Assembly (NCBI GenBank): GCA_001275005.1
Contig: JWZX01003173.1
Span: forward strand, 1 to 21,535
Length of the DNA stretch: 21,535 nucleotides
Reading direction: 5' to 3'
Source of the DNA: Chrysochromulina tobinii
Taxonomy: Eukaryota > Haptophyta > Prymnesiales > Chrysochromulinaceae
In this document: one piece after another, positions 1-7,364 of the stretch
How positions within the stretch are numbered: the first letter of the stretch is position 1
How the letters are laid out: every line of letters begins with the position of its first letter
Program-made: the position numbers and the translations under genes
Notes under the pieces: model-generated
The model's input: only the letters and a program-made list of their open reading frames with translations
The model's database searches: none
Told to the model about the DNA's origin: nothing

Positions 1-1
1 C

Positions 2-1570
2 CCCCCTCCGCCGCCGCCGAGCCCGCCGCCGCCACACCCGCCGCCGCCGCCGCCACCGCCACCGCCTCCACCCTTGTCGCCCTCGCCGCCCGCGCCGCCG
101 CCGCTAATCGAAGTGGTGTCGCCGTGGTTCAAGATGGCCCTTGCGCTGGTCATCATCGCCGCCGCCGGATGGTACGGCGGCGGCGGGTTGCTCCGCTGCG
201 TGATGGGCCCTACTCTGCCCAAGCTGATGCCACCCTCGCAGCCTCCGCCAACCGACGGGCACACAGGGCTCAGCTGGCTGGCGGAGTGCCTCGGGGTGCG
301 CTCCCAGGCGGGCTCCGCTCAGCTGGAGGAGTCGATTGGCCGATTGGCCGAGCTGCGCCATATGTGGCTCACGGATGTGGACGATGATGCTGCGTACGCC
401 CTTGCGGAGGCGCTGCAGCCTGGGCGCGCACGTCGCCTTGAGATGCTCCGGATGGGAAAGGACGTGTACGCGGATGGTTGCGCGGCCATCGCCGAGGCTC
501 TTGGTCGCGGGGGTGCGCCGCGCTTGCAGGCACTGCACCTTAGCAATAACCTCTTGGGCGACGACGGCGCGATCGCCCTCGCCGATTTTCTGCTCCGGGC
601 GGGCGGCGCGCCGCGGCTTCGTGACCTGCATCTCAACCACTGCGATGTGGGCGACGAGGGCGCAGGTGCCATTGGCGACGCGTTGCGCGACGGCGCCGCG
701 CCCGCTCTCGAGAACCTCTGGCTGGGGGGCAACCTGATCGGTGACTACGGCGCAGAGGCCCTCGCACAGGCCATCACGCCTCGAGTGGGCTTCACAGCAA
801 GGGGCTTGCCCACAGGCTGCGCCCACAGGCTGCGCCGCCTCGGCCTGTACTCAAACGCCATCGGCGACACGGGCGCGCTCGCGCTCGCACGCGCCATCGA
901 GGCGCGCCATGAATTCAGGCATCGGTTGCGCGCGGAGCGCACGTACGACGTCGAGGGCGGCGCCGACGGCGCCGAGGGGGTCGACGGCGGGCTTGCCGTG
1001 CTCACCGTGATGCTCTTTGGGCACCAGGTCTCCGACGAGGCGACGATGCAGGCCATCCTGCGCGTGGAGGATCTCGGCGCGCAGATCGGAGGCGACCGTA
1101 TCGAGCTCTTCTCTCCGAGGGAGGAGGCCCAGGCGGGCTGGTCGCACACCTCGTCTCTGAACGCCTCACGCGACCCTTCCAACGAGCCCTCGCGCGACGC
1201 CTCGCCCGCGCGCGACGCCTCGAGACGCCCGTCGAATGCGCCCTCGCGCCACCCGTCGCGGCCGGGCTCGGAGCCGTCCTCGCCCAAGCGTGTATCCTCG
1301 CCCGGCGCGCGCGGCAGCTGGAGCTCACCCGTCTCGGCGAATATCTCGGCAGGCCACTTTGATGGCAGCTACGAGTACCTGCAACTGCCTCGGGCCACTG
1401 CCGAGGGCGAGGCGGCACCCACCGGCTACGAATACCACCTGCCGCAGCCGCAGCAGCTGCCGCCGCCTCACACCGACCCGGCCTATGGCGGCGTGTCCGG
1501 GCCGCCGAGCCGCGAGCGCACGGGCGACCCGTCGTTTTCGCGCTTTGGGAGCGGGAGCGAGATGTACTGA
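2..1570 (+). CDS. Membrane-anchored leucine-rich-repeat protein, 5' end missing
   Basis: The frame is open from the left edge of the window to the TGA at 1568-1570, so the true start probably lies outside. The first in-frame ATG is at 134, just before the hydrophobic segment, and remains an alternative start. Order: an almost pure proline stem (2-112, PPPPSPPPP style as in algal wall and surface proteins), one hydrophobic segment beginning MALALVIIAAAGWY (134-175), then about five ribonuclease-inhibitor-type LRRs (345-905) with the pattern LxLxxNxLGDDGAxALAxxL. A roughly 100-residue unrecognised segment follows, then a Ser/Arg/Pro-rich disordered tail (1150-1330) and a Tyr/Pro/Gln-rich end. 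The last LRR is preceded by an insertion of about ten residues containing a perfect 13-bp tandem repeat (808-833). The topology suggests a single-pass protein with the proline stem on one side and the LRRs on the other. The ligand and role are unknown; LRRs of this type bind proteins. Confidence 0.75.
   Translation, partial: PPPPPPSPPPPHPPPPPPPPPPPPLSPSPPAPPPLIEVVSPWFKMALALVIIAAAGWYGGGGLLRCVMGPTLPKLMPPSQPPPTDGHTGLSWLAECLGVRSQAGSAQLEESIGRLAELRHMWLTDVDDDAAYALAEALQPGRARRLEMLRMGKDVYADGCAAIAEALGRGGAPRLQALHLSNNLLGDDGAIALADFLLRAGGAPRLRDLHLNHCDVGDEGAGAIGDALRDGAAPALENLWLGGNLIGDYGAEALAQAITPRVGFTARGLPTGCAHRLRRLGLYSNAIGDTGALALARAIEARHEFRHRLRAERTYDVEGGADGAEGVDGGLAVLTVMLFGHQVSDEATMQAILRVEDLGAQIGGDRIELFSPREEAQAGWSHTSSLNASRDPSNEPSRDASPARDASRRPSNAPSRHPSRPGSEPSSPKRVSSPGARGSWSSPVSANISAGHFDGSYEYLQLPRATAEGEAAPTGYEYHLPQPQQLPPPHTDPAYGGVSGPPSRERTGDPSFSRFGSGSEMY
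808..833 (+). repeat. 13-bp perfect tandem duplication in LRR gene
   Basis: Two adjacent copies of GCCCACAGGCTGC lie in the loop before the last LRR. The unit is not a multiple of three, so the two copies are read in different frames. The surrounding LRR frame is nevertheless intact. Confidence 0.9.
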
Positions 1571-1863
1571 AGTCCGTCAAAGGACTGAAACTTGGATTCT
1601 GATTACGCTTTACGGTAACATCATGAACGGAATATAACTTTATCTTCATATTATCTACGTTCTACGAGACGCCTACGAGATACGAGTGGTCCGTTTCTTG
1701 TCATCTTGTATCCCCCCATCCCGCCATTCCCGCTAAACGCGTCCTGTCCGCGTGGACGCGCGGCGATCCGAGAAATGTTTGTGCCGAGGTGTCAGGAGGG
1801 GTACTATGTACGCGTTGATGAATAGTTTTCCCGCGGGACGGCCGACGGTTCGTCAAAACTGAC
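1571..1863. other. Intergenic region between LRR and kynurenine-fusion genes
   Basis: This stretch has clearly lower GC than the flanking genes, especially 1585-1700. It must hold the 3' UTR of the LRR gene and the promoter of the next gene. I see no convincing TATA box, polyadenylation signal or RNA gene. Confidence 0.5.
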
Positions 1864-4800
1864 ATGGCAGCCATCCGCTTCATGAGGCCCAACGCGAGGA
1901 CGGAGCAAGCCCGCTTTATGAGGCCCAAAGCGAGGACGGAGCAAGCCCTTCGTCATCACGGCCTGGCGCGGAGGGTGCGCTCGTACAGCAGCTCCAGTTC
2001 ACCACTCGTCGTCGACATGCACAGCCACTTCCTCCCAGCTCGATGGCCAGACTTTGCGGCGCGGCACGGGGGCGAGGCGTGGCCGTGGATGCGGCACTCA
2101 GGGCAGCCGGCGGGGACGTTCGGGTACGGCCGTCAATGCAACGCGATGCTCATGCAGGGCGAGCGCGAGTTCCGGCCGGTGACGCGCGCCTGCTGGGATG
2201 CGGCCGAACGCGTCGCCGACATGGATAAGGCATGCGTGGACCTGCAGCTCATCAGCGCCACGCCCATCCTCTTTCAGTGGCAGCGGCCGCCAAAGGTCGC
2301 ACTGGACGTGGCGCGCCACTTCAACGACGCCGCGCTCGAGATGTGCGCGTCCCGTGACGCGCAGGGCCGTCTGCTACCCCTGTGCCAGGTGCCGCTCCAG
2401 AGCGTCGACGACGCCTGCCTGGAAGTGGAGCGCGCGATGGCGGCTGGCCACGTGGGCGTGCAGATCGGCAACCACGTGGGCACCCGCGATCTGGACGCGG
2501 ACGAGCTGGTCGCCTTCTTGAGCCACTGCGCCTCCATCCGCGCGCCCGTGCTCGTCCACCCATGGGACATGGACGACCTTGACGGCCGGCTCACGAAGTA
2601 TATGATGGGTTGGACAGTCGGGATGCCGATGGAGACCCACCTCTCGATCACGGCGATGATCCTGGGCGGTGCCTTCGACCGGCTGCCGCGCGAGCTCGAC
2701 CTGTGCTTCGCGCACGGCGGCGGCGCCTTCGCGTTCCTACTCGGACGACTCGAAAACGCATGGCATCATCGAGAAAACGCCAAGGGGAAAGCAATTCACC
2801 CGCCCTCGCACTACCTCGATCGGTTCTCGGTCGACTCGGCCGTCTTCGACGCACGCGCGCTCCGCCTGCTCATCGACACCTTCGGCGCGCACCGTGTCAT
2901 GCTCGGCTCCGACTACCCCTTCCCACTTGGCGAGCAGCTCGTCGGCGACTTGGTGCGCACCGCCCCCACTCTCACCGAGACCGAGCGCCGCCTCATCCTC
3001 GGCACCAACGCGGCGAAATTCTTCCGTGTCGCCGACAAGCTCGTCCAGCAACAGCACGAGCACGAGCACGAGCACGAGCACCAGCACCAACAGCAACAGC
3101 AGCAGCAGCAGCACCCTACGAAGTACGCCGGACCACCGTCACTGGTCCCGCCCCCGCGCCCCGCCCCCGCGCCTGCGCCCACCGCTGCGCCCACCGCCGC
3201 GCCCACCGCCGCGCTCGGCGCGGACGAGCCCCTGCGAATCTGGTACAGCGGCCGGCTGTATGCCCAAGGGCACGGGCCAACGGCTGCATGGTTCGACCGC
3301 AACGGCGTTCTCGAGTCGTTGCCGTCGTCGTCGTTGGCGGGCTTACGCGCCGCTGTCGTGCCGTTCGAGGACATGTACAGCGGGCTCACTCTCAGCCAAG
3401 GCCACCGGGCGACAGCTTGCTGGTTCGACGAGGGTGTGCCGGCTGCGATGCTCGATGCTCCTCGGCCGCTGCCAAATCTGGCAACCCCTCGGGCGCTGCC
3501 TCCATCTCTCTCCCTCCATCTCCCTCGGCACTCGAACCTCATCCCCCTCTCCACACCACTTTCGAGGTGGGCGCCACCGTCCACGTTCGCCAGGTTCACG
3601 CCGCCCGTCGCGCACGCCGCCGCAGGGCGTAGCCGTGTGCCAGTCGTCTCGACGCTGCTGAGCGCCCAGCTACAGGGGCAGGGCACCACCACCACCACCA
3701 CCACCACCACCGGCTCTGGCGGCGGCATGTTGCAGAGCTCGCGCGGCGTGCACTCGCCGCCGACGCGAGGGGGGCACACGGCGCTCACGCGTGGTGCGGA
3801 CAAGACACCCTCGTCCCAGCCGTACACGCCGCCAGTGGCGCATGCAGCGGCCGGGCTCAGCCGCGTGCCCGTGCGCGCCGGTCGCACCGCTGTGCCCGTG
3901 CGCACGTGGTCCGCGCTCAGCCGCATGCCCAAGCGGAGCTATGCGACCGCCGCTGCCGCGTCCGGCGCGGGGGGGCTTTATCACGTGCTCAACTTCATTG
4001 ATGGGCAGCCGCTCGCCGCCACGGGCGGCTCGCTGCCTCTGATCGACGCGGCGACGGGGCGCGTCCGCGGCTCAGTGGCCGCCTCGAGTGCAGCAGACGT
4101 GGACGCCGCTGTCGATGCAGCAGGGCGAGCGCTCTCTCGCGGGGAGTGGGCCGCAACCTCGATGGCCGCGCGCGCGGCGGTCCTGCAGCGCGCGGCGGAC
4201 TTGCTCGACGCCGAGTCCGAGGCCTTTGCCCAGGCGGAGGCGGCGGATGTGGGCAAGCCCGTCGCGCTCGCACGTGCCCTCGACGTGCCTCGCGCCGCGG
4301 CGAATCTGCGCATGTTCGCGGGCCTGGTGTGCCATGGCGAGCTCTCGTCCGTGCGCCACGGCGGCGGCGGTGACCGGAGCGGCGGCCTCGACGACGCGCT
4401 CAACTACACGGTCCGCAAGCCCGTCGGCGTCGTGGGTCTGATCACGCCGTGGAATCTGCCCCTCTATCTGCTGACGTGGAAGTTGGCACCGGCGCTGGCG
4501 ATGGGCAACGCGGTGGTGGCCAAACCGTCGGAACTCACCCCCACGACCGCCTCGATGCTCGCGCGCGTGCTCGAGCGTGCCGGCCTGCCGCCGGGCGTCT
4601 TCAACGTCGTGCACGGAACTGGCGCCGCCGTGGGCGCCGCCCTTTGCGCGCATCCTCGTGTGGGTGCGATCTCCTTTACCGGCGGTACTGCGACGGGCTC
4701 CCTTGTCGCTGCGGCCGTCGCGCCGCGCTTTGCCAAGCTCTCTCTCGAGCTGGGCGGCAAGAACCCACTGCTCGTCTTCGCAGATTGTGATCTCGAGCTC

Positions 4801-6123
4801 GCGGTGCAGGGCGCGGTGCGCGCCTCCTTTCTCAACTCAGGCCAGATCTGCCTGTGCGCCTCGCGCATCCTTGTCGAGGACACCGCCGACGGCTTCTACG
4901 AGCGCTTCGCCGCTGCGTTTGCGAACGCGGCATCGGCGCTCAAGCTCGGCGCCCCCACCGACCCATCCGCCGACATAGGCCCCCTCGTATCCGCCGCCCA
5001 GCGCGACAAGGTGACTGCGCTCTACTGCGCCGCCGTGGGCACCGACGGCGTCCGCACACTCGCCGGCGGTCTCGAGGATCCTCGGGCAGTTGCCGCCCAC
5101 GGCGCGCACCAAGGGGGGCACTGGTTTGCGCCAACCGTGCTCGACGGGCTGCCGATGGACGCGCCGCTGCCGCAGACGGAGGCGTTCGGTCCGTTGGTCA
5201 CAATCCACCCGTTTACGAGTGAGGTGGAGGCGGTCGAGCTGGCGAACGCGACGCAGTACGGGCTCGCCGCCTCTGTTTGGACAGAGGACCTGAGTCGCGC
5301 GCACACGATCGCGTCGCGGCTGGAGGCGGGCACCGTCTGGGTCAACTGCTGGCTCCACAGGCAGCTCCACATGCCCTTTGGCGGCGTCAAAGCCTCGGGC
5401 GTGGCGCGCGAAGGCGGGATGTACTCTCTCGACTTTTTCTCGGAAGAGTCCACTATCTGCATGAAGTTCGGCAACCGCACGCCACCGCCCATGCCTGGCC
5501 GCGCCGCGCGCGCCGCCGCCGCCACCGTTGCGCCGCCGCCGCCGCGCCTCGCCGTTGGCGCCGCCGTCACCACTCTCTGCGGTGCCGCGACGGCGCGATC
5601 GAGCGGTGGCTTTGCACGCCAGGGCGGCGGCGTGCGGGCGCTCAACACCGGCGCCACCGGCTACGTGGCGAGCGCGCCCAAACCTATGGGCGCCTATGCG
5701 CATGCGCGCGAGGCAGGCGGGCTGCTCTTTCTGGCGGGCATCGGACCGCGCGACCCGGCGACGGATAGCGTGCCCGGCGGACCGGTCGAAGCGGCCGACG
5801 GCACGCTCAACGACTACGACGCGCGCGCTCAGACGCGCCAATGCATTCAAAACGTGCGCACGGTGCTGGAGGCGCATGGGCTTGGGCTGGATGCCGTCGT
5901 TGATGTGCATGCCTTCCTTGTCGACATGAAGCGCGACTTTGCCGCCTTCAACGCTGAGTATGCGGCCGCTTTTGGAAAGCTGCCGGAACCGCCTGTACGC
6001 ACCACTGTCGAGGTCGGCCAGTTGCTGCCGGGCGGTCGGATCGCGGTCGAGCTCAAGGTGGTCGCGAAAGCGCCATCTGTGTACTTTGTCCCAGGTGGGA
6101 TACCTGACTGTGTGAAGGAGTGA
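1864..6123 (+). CDS. Trifunctional kynurenine-pathway fusion: ACMSD + AMSDH + 2-aminomuconate deaminase
   Basis: One uninterrupted 1419-codon frame from the first ATG (1864) to TGA (6121-6123). Residues 1-50 are Arg/Ser-rich without acidic clusters and end RRVRSYSSSSS, which resembles a mitochondrial presequence. ACMSD occupies about residues 48-392, a low-complexity linker 393-704, an aldehyde dehydrogenase of the ALDH8A1/AMSDH type 705-1203, a second linker 1204-1269, and a RidA-fold deaminase 1270-1410. Family knowledge: these enzymes convert ACMS to 2-aminomuconate semialdehyde (releasing CO2), then to 2-aminomuconate (NAD+-dependent), then to 4-oxalocrotonate plus ammonia, in tryptophan or 2-nitrobenzoate catabolism (nbaD/nbaE/nbaF in Pseudomonas). 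All key catalytic residues I know for the three families are present, so each module looks active. Mitochondrial location and substrate channelling are inferences. I cannot exclude a cryptic intron inside the long first linker. Confidence 0.9.
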   Translation: MAAIRFMRPNARTEQARFMRPKARTEQALRHHGLARRVRSYSSSSSPLVVDMHSHFLPARWPDFAARHGGEAWPWMRHSGQPAGTFGYGRQCNAMLMQGEREFRPVTRACWDAAERVADMDKACVDLQLISATPILFQWQRPPKVALDVARHFNDAALEMCASRDAQGRLLPLCQVPLQSVDDACLEVERAMAAGHVGVQIGNHVGTRDLDADELVAFLSHCASIRAPVLVHPWDMDDLDGRLTKYMMGWTVGMPMETHLSITAMILGGAFDRLPRELDLCFAHGGGAFAFLLGRLENAWHHRENAKGKAIHPPSHYLDRFSVDSAVFDARALRLLIDTFGAHRVMLGSDYPFPLGEQLVGDLVRTAPTLTETERRLILGTNAAKFFRVADKLVQQQHEHEHEHEHQHQQQQQQQQHPTKYAGPPSLVPPPRPAPAPAPTAAPTAAPTAALGADEPLRIWYSGRLYAQGHGPTAAWFDRNGVLESLPSSSLAGLRAAVVPFEDMYSGLTLSQGHRATACWFDEGVPAAMLDAPRPLPNLATPRALPPSLSLHLPRHSNLIPLSTPLSRWAPPSTFARFTPPVAHAAAGRSRVPVVSTLLSAQLQGQGTTTTTTTTTGSGGGMLQSSRGVHSPPTRGGHTALTRGADKTPSSQPYTPPVAHAAAGLSRVPVRAGRTAVPVRTWSALSRMPKRSYATAAAASGAGGLYHVLNFIDGQPLAATGGSLPLIDAATGRVRGSVAASSAADVDAAVDAAGRALSRGEWAATSMAARAAVLQRAADLLDAESEAFAQAEAADVGKPVALARALDVPRAAANLRMFAGLVCHGELSSVRHGGGGDRSGGLDDALNYTVRKPVGVVGLITPWNLPLYLLTWKLAPALAMGNAVVAKPSELTPTTASMLARVLERAGLPPGVFNVVHGTGAAVGAALCAHPRVGAISFTGGTATGSLVAAAVAPRFAKLSLELGGKNPLLVFADCDLELAVQGAVRASFLNSGQICLCASRILVEDTADGFYERFAAAFANAASALKLGAPTDPSADIGPLVSAAQRDKVTALYCAAVGTDGVRTLAGGLEDPRAVAAHGAHQGGHWFAPTVLDGLPMDAPLPQTEAFGPLVTIHPFTSEVEAVELANATQYGLAASVWTEDLSRAHTIASRLEAGTVWVNCWLHRQLHMPFGGVKASGVAREGGMYSLDFFSEESTICMKFGNRTPPPMPGRAARAAAATVAPPPPRLAVGAAVTTLCGAATARSSGGFARQGGGVRALNTGATGYVASAPKPMGAYAHAREAGGLLFLAGIGPRDPATDSVPGGPVEAADGTLNDYDARAQTRQCIQNVRTVLEAHGLGLDAVVDVHAFLVDMKRDFAAFNAEYAAAFGKLPEPPVRTTVEVGQLLPGGRIAVELKVVAKAPSVYFVPGGIPDCVKE
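1876..1947 (+). repeat. 36-bp in-frame tandem duplication in presequence
   Basis: Two adjacent 36-bp units differ at two bases and encode RFMRPNARTEQA and RFMRPKARTEQA. The duplication doubles an Arg-rich, acid-poor segment of the probable mitochondrial targeting region. Confidence 0.9.
2005..3042 (+). other. ACMSD (amidohydrolase-fold decarboxylase) module
   Basis: This module resembles bacterial ACMSD most closely, with near-identical phrases such as GVQIGNHVG, LVHPWDMD, CFAHGGGAFAFLLGR and GSDYPFPLGEQ. The expected zinc ligands are visible: H53-x-H55 in MHSHF, H232 in HPWD and D350 in SDYPFP. The catalytic histidine is H284 in AHGGG. The FRPV...CWD segment, which supplies the substrate-carboxylate arginine in this family, is present near 2170-2200. 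The length (about 340 residues) is normal for the family. It ends in the usual GTNAAKFFRV before the linker. Confidence 0.92.
3043..3975 (+). other. Long low-complexity linker with internal repeats between ACMSD and ALDH
   Basis: About 310 residues, unusual for an interdomain linker. In order it holds a His-Glu/His-Gln/poly-Gln tract (3052-3111), a Pro/Ala stretch (3136-3222), two copies of a YSGxxxxQGHxxTAxWFD motif (3232-3309 and 3370-3441), a Pro/Leu/Ser stretch (3460-3590), a 17-residue duplicated segment (3595-3645 and 3823-3873), a poly-Thr tract (3685-3711), and an Arg-rich end with MPKRSYATAAAASG just before the ALDH. The last piece resembles the tail of a mitochondrial presequence. 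No catalytic domain is recognisable here. Confidence 0.7.
3595..3873 (+). repeat. Dispersed 51-bp repeat pair in linker
   Basis: Positions 3595-3645 and 3823-3873 encode FTPPVAHAAAGRSRVPV and YTPPVAHAAAGLSRVPV. Synonymous differences between the copies suggest an older duplication held at the protein level. Confidence 0.85.
3976..5472 (+). other. 2-aminomuconate-6-semialdehyde dehydrogenase (ALDH8A1-like) module
   Basis: A complete 499-residue ALDH. NAD-fold and catalytic motifs are visible: PWNLPLYLLTWK with N864, the Glu in SLELGGKNP (E962), and the nucleophile in NSGQICLC (C996). The C-terminal NCWLHRQLHMPFGGVK motif precedes the SYDFFTE-like end SLDFFSEES. Arginines in NYTVRKPVG (R851) and NCWLHR (R1166) sit where the AMSDH substrate-binding arginine pair lies (R120 and R464 in the Pseudomonas enzyme). 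This supports AMSDH specificity over generic ALDH activity. Confidence 0.9.
5671..6105 (+). other. RidA/YjgF-fold 2-aminomuconate deaminase module
   Basis: About 140 residues, normal for the family. It begins PKPMGAYAHAREAGGLLFLA and contains GPRDPATDSVPGG, QNVRTVLEAHG, DMKRDFAAFNAEY, PPVRTTVEVGQL and IAVELKVVA. These phrases are closer to bacterial aminomuconate deaminases (AmnD/NbaF) than to generic RidA. The family's conserved substrate-binding Arg is R1379 and the Glu in AVELK is E1396. A 15-residue tail follows. A generic enamine/imine deaminase role is the alternative, but the fusion partners argue for 2-aminomuconate. Confidence 0.85.
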
Positions 6124-6457
6124 GTGAGGGTCGTGCGGCGGGTGCAAGGCGAGGCATGAACACACGCATGGACGCACAGCACGGGGCTACCGTACGTTGC
6201 TCAACGCAATGGTGTATGCCTTTTGTGGGCCGGAGCTCGCAGTTTGGAGACCATGACCCTGGACGTGCGCATACTGTAGTTGCTGCTCTCACCGCACTTG
6301 CTCACTCGAGAGCTGCCGTGTGGTAGAGCGTTGCGGCTCGGGGGATCGAACGTGCCGGTCGCCGCAGCCGCTCGAAAAGCGAAAAGCGAAAATCCCAGAC
6401 CGGCGCAAACCGCAATTGTGGAAGTTGTGTTCTTGTAATCTTGAATCAGAATACGCG
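6124..6457. other. Intergenic region before MYND gene
   Basis: Spacer of 334 bp. The downstream frame is open from 6320 but without an ATG until 6458. A segment at 6309-6350 has fragments resembling tRNA A and B boxes, but their spacing is too short for a tRNA. A run of GAAAAGCGAAAAGCGAAAA lies at 6373-6391. No clear core promoter is seen. Confidence 0.45.
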
Positions 6458-7307
6458 ATGACGTTAGAATTCACACCAGATGCACATTCACGTTCACACC
6501 GTCGCCGAACGAAAATGTTAGACGGCGACTCCATCGTCGACGCAGAAAGCGAAACCAGTGATGTCGAATGCGCTTACAGCGAGGAGGATCTGCAAAGGAT
6601 TGCTTTGGCGCGCAAGCTAGCATATGAGAATCGAGCACGAAGGCAGCTAGAGGCTCAACAGGCAGCAGAACTCACAGCGCTACTCTTTGGCGGCGGCGGC
6701 GCCTTGGCCGAACTCGTGCCACTTCCACCAGAATCAGTCTCGCTAAGCTCTTGCGCCAAGTGCCGTCGGCCCGTATCCAATCCTCGTGTGTGCTCTGCAT
6801 GCCTTGCAGCCTGCTATTGCTCGATCGAGTGCCATCGCTCGGATATGCAGCACAGCAGGCAGTGCCGCTTGTGGAATGCCCAGGCGGCACGGCGAGTGTG
6901 CGTGGCCCTACCTTGCCGACCGACGTGGGTTGATGACTGCATGGAGCATCGTGGGAAGGCCAAAGATCGAGATGCTATTCTCACCAAGCTCGGGCTCACA
7001 AGCGGAGCTTATGCTGCCGCGTGCGGCTGCGCTGTGATCGACTCTCGCGCCAGTGTGCGATACGACGACGAGGACGTTGGTGACGTGAGCCCCACCGTCG
7101 TAGTGCCGACGGCAGTGGGACCACCACCACTGAGCGTGGCGTCGTGGTCAGACTATTACGGAGCTCGGAGGATCCCAACCTCGTCGCCTCTGGCGTTGCT
7201 GATGACAGTTCCAATGACGGTCTACCACGCTCTGGTGAACGTCTTGCAGATCGACGCGTTGCAGCCAGGCGGTGCAGAAAGAGCTCGGCTCAGAGGCGGC
7301 AAAGGCA

Positions 7308-7364
<57 letters not shown>

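Noticed and set aside
2610-3661. Long + strand frames 330-340 codons overlapping ACMSD and its linker
   Set aside because: Both are Arg/Pro/Ser-rich shadow frames. The ACMSD motifs are all in the 1864 frame.
4837-6177. 446-codon antisense open frame opposite the ALDH/RidA part
   Set aside because: Arg/His/Gly-rich composition typical of the complement of GC-rich coding DNA, no recognisable domain, and fully overlapped by well-conserved enzyme domains.
6309-6350. tRNA-like fragments (TGGTAGAGCGTTGC then GGATCGAAC)
   Set aside because: The A-box-like and B-box-like pieces are about 15 nt closer than in any tRNA. There is no acceptor stem or anticodon arm. At most it is a degraded SINE-like relic.
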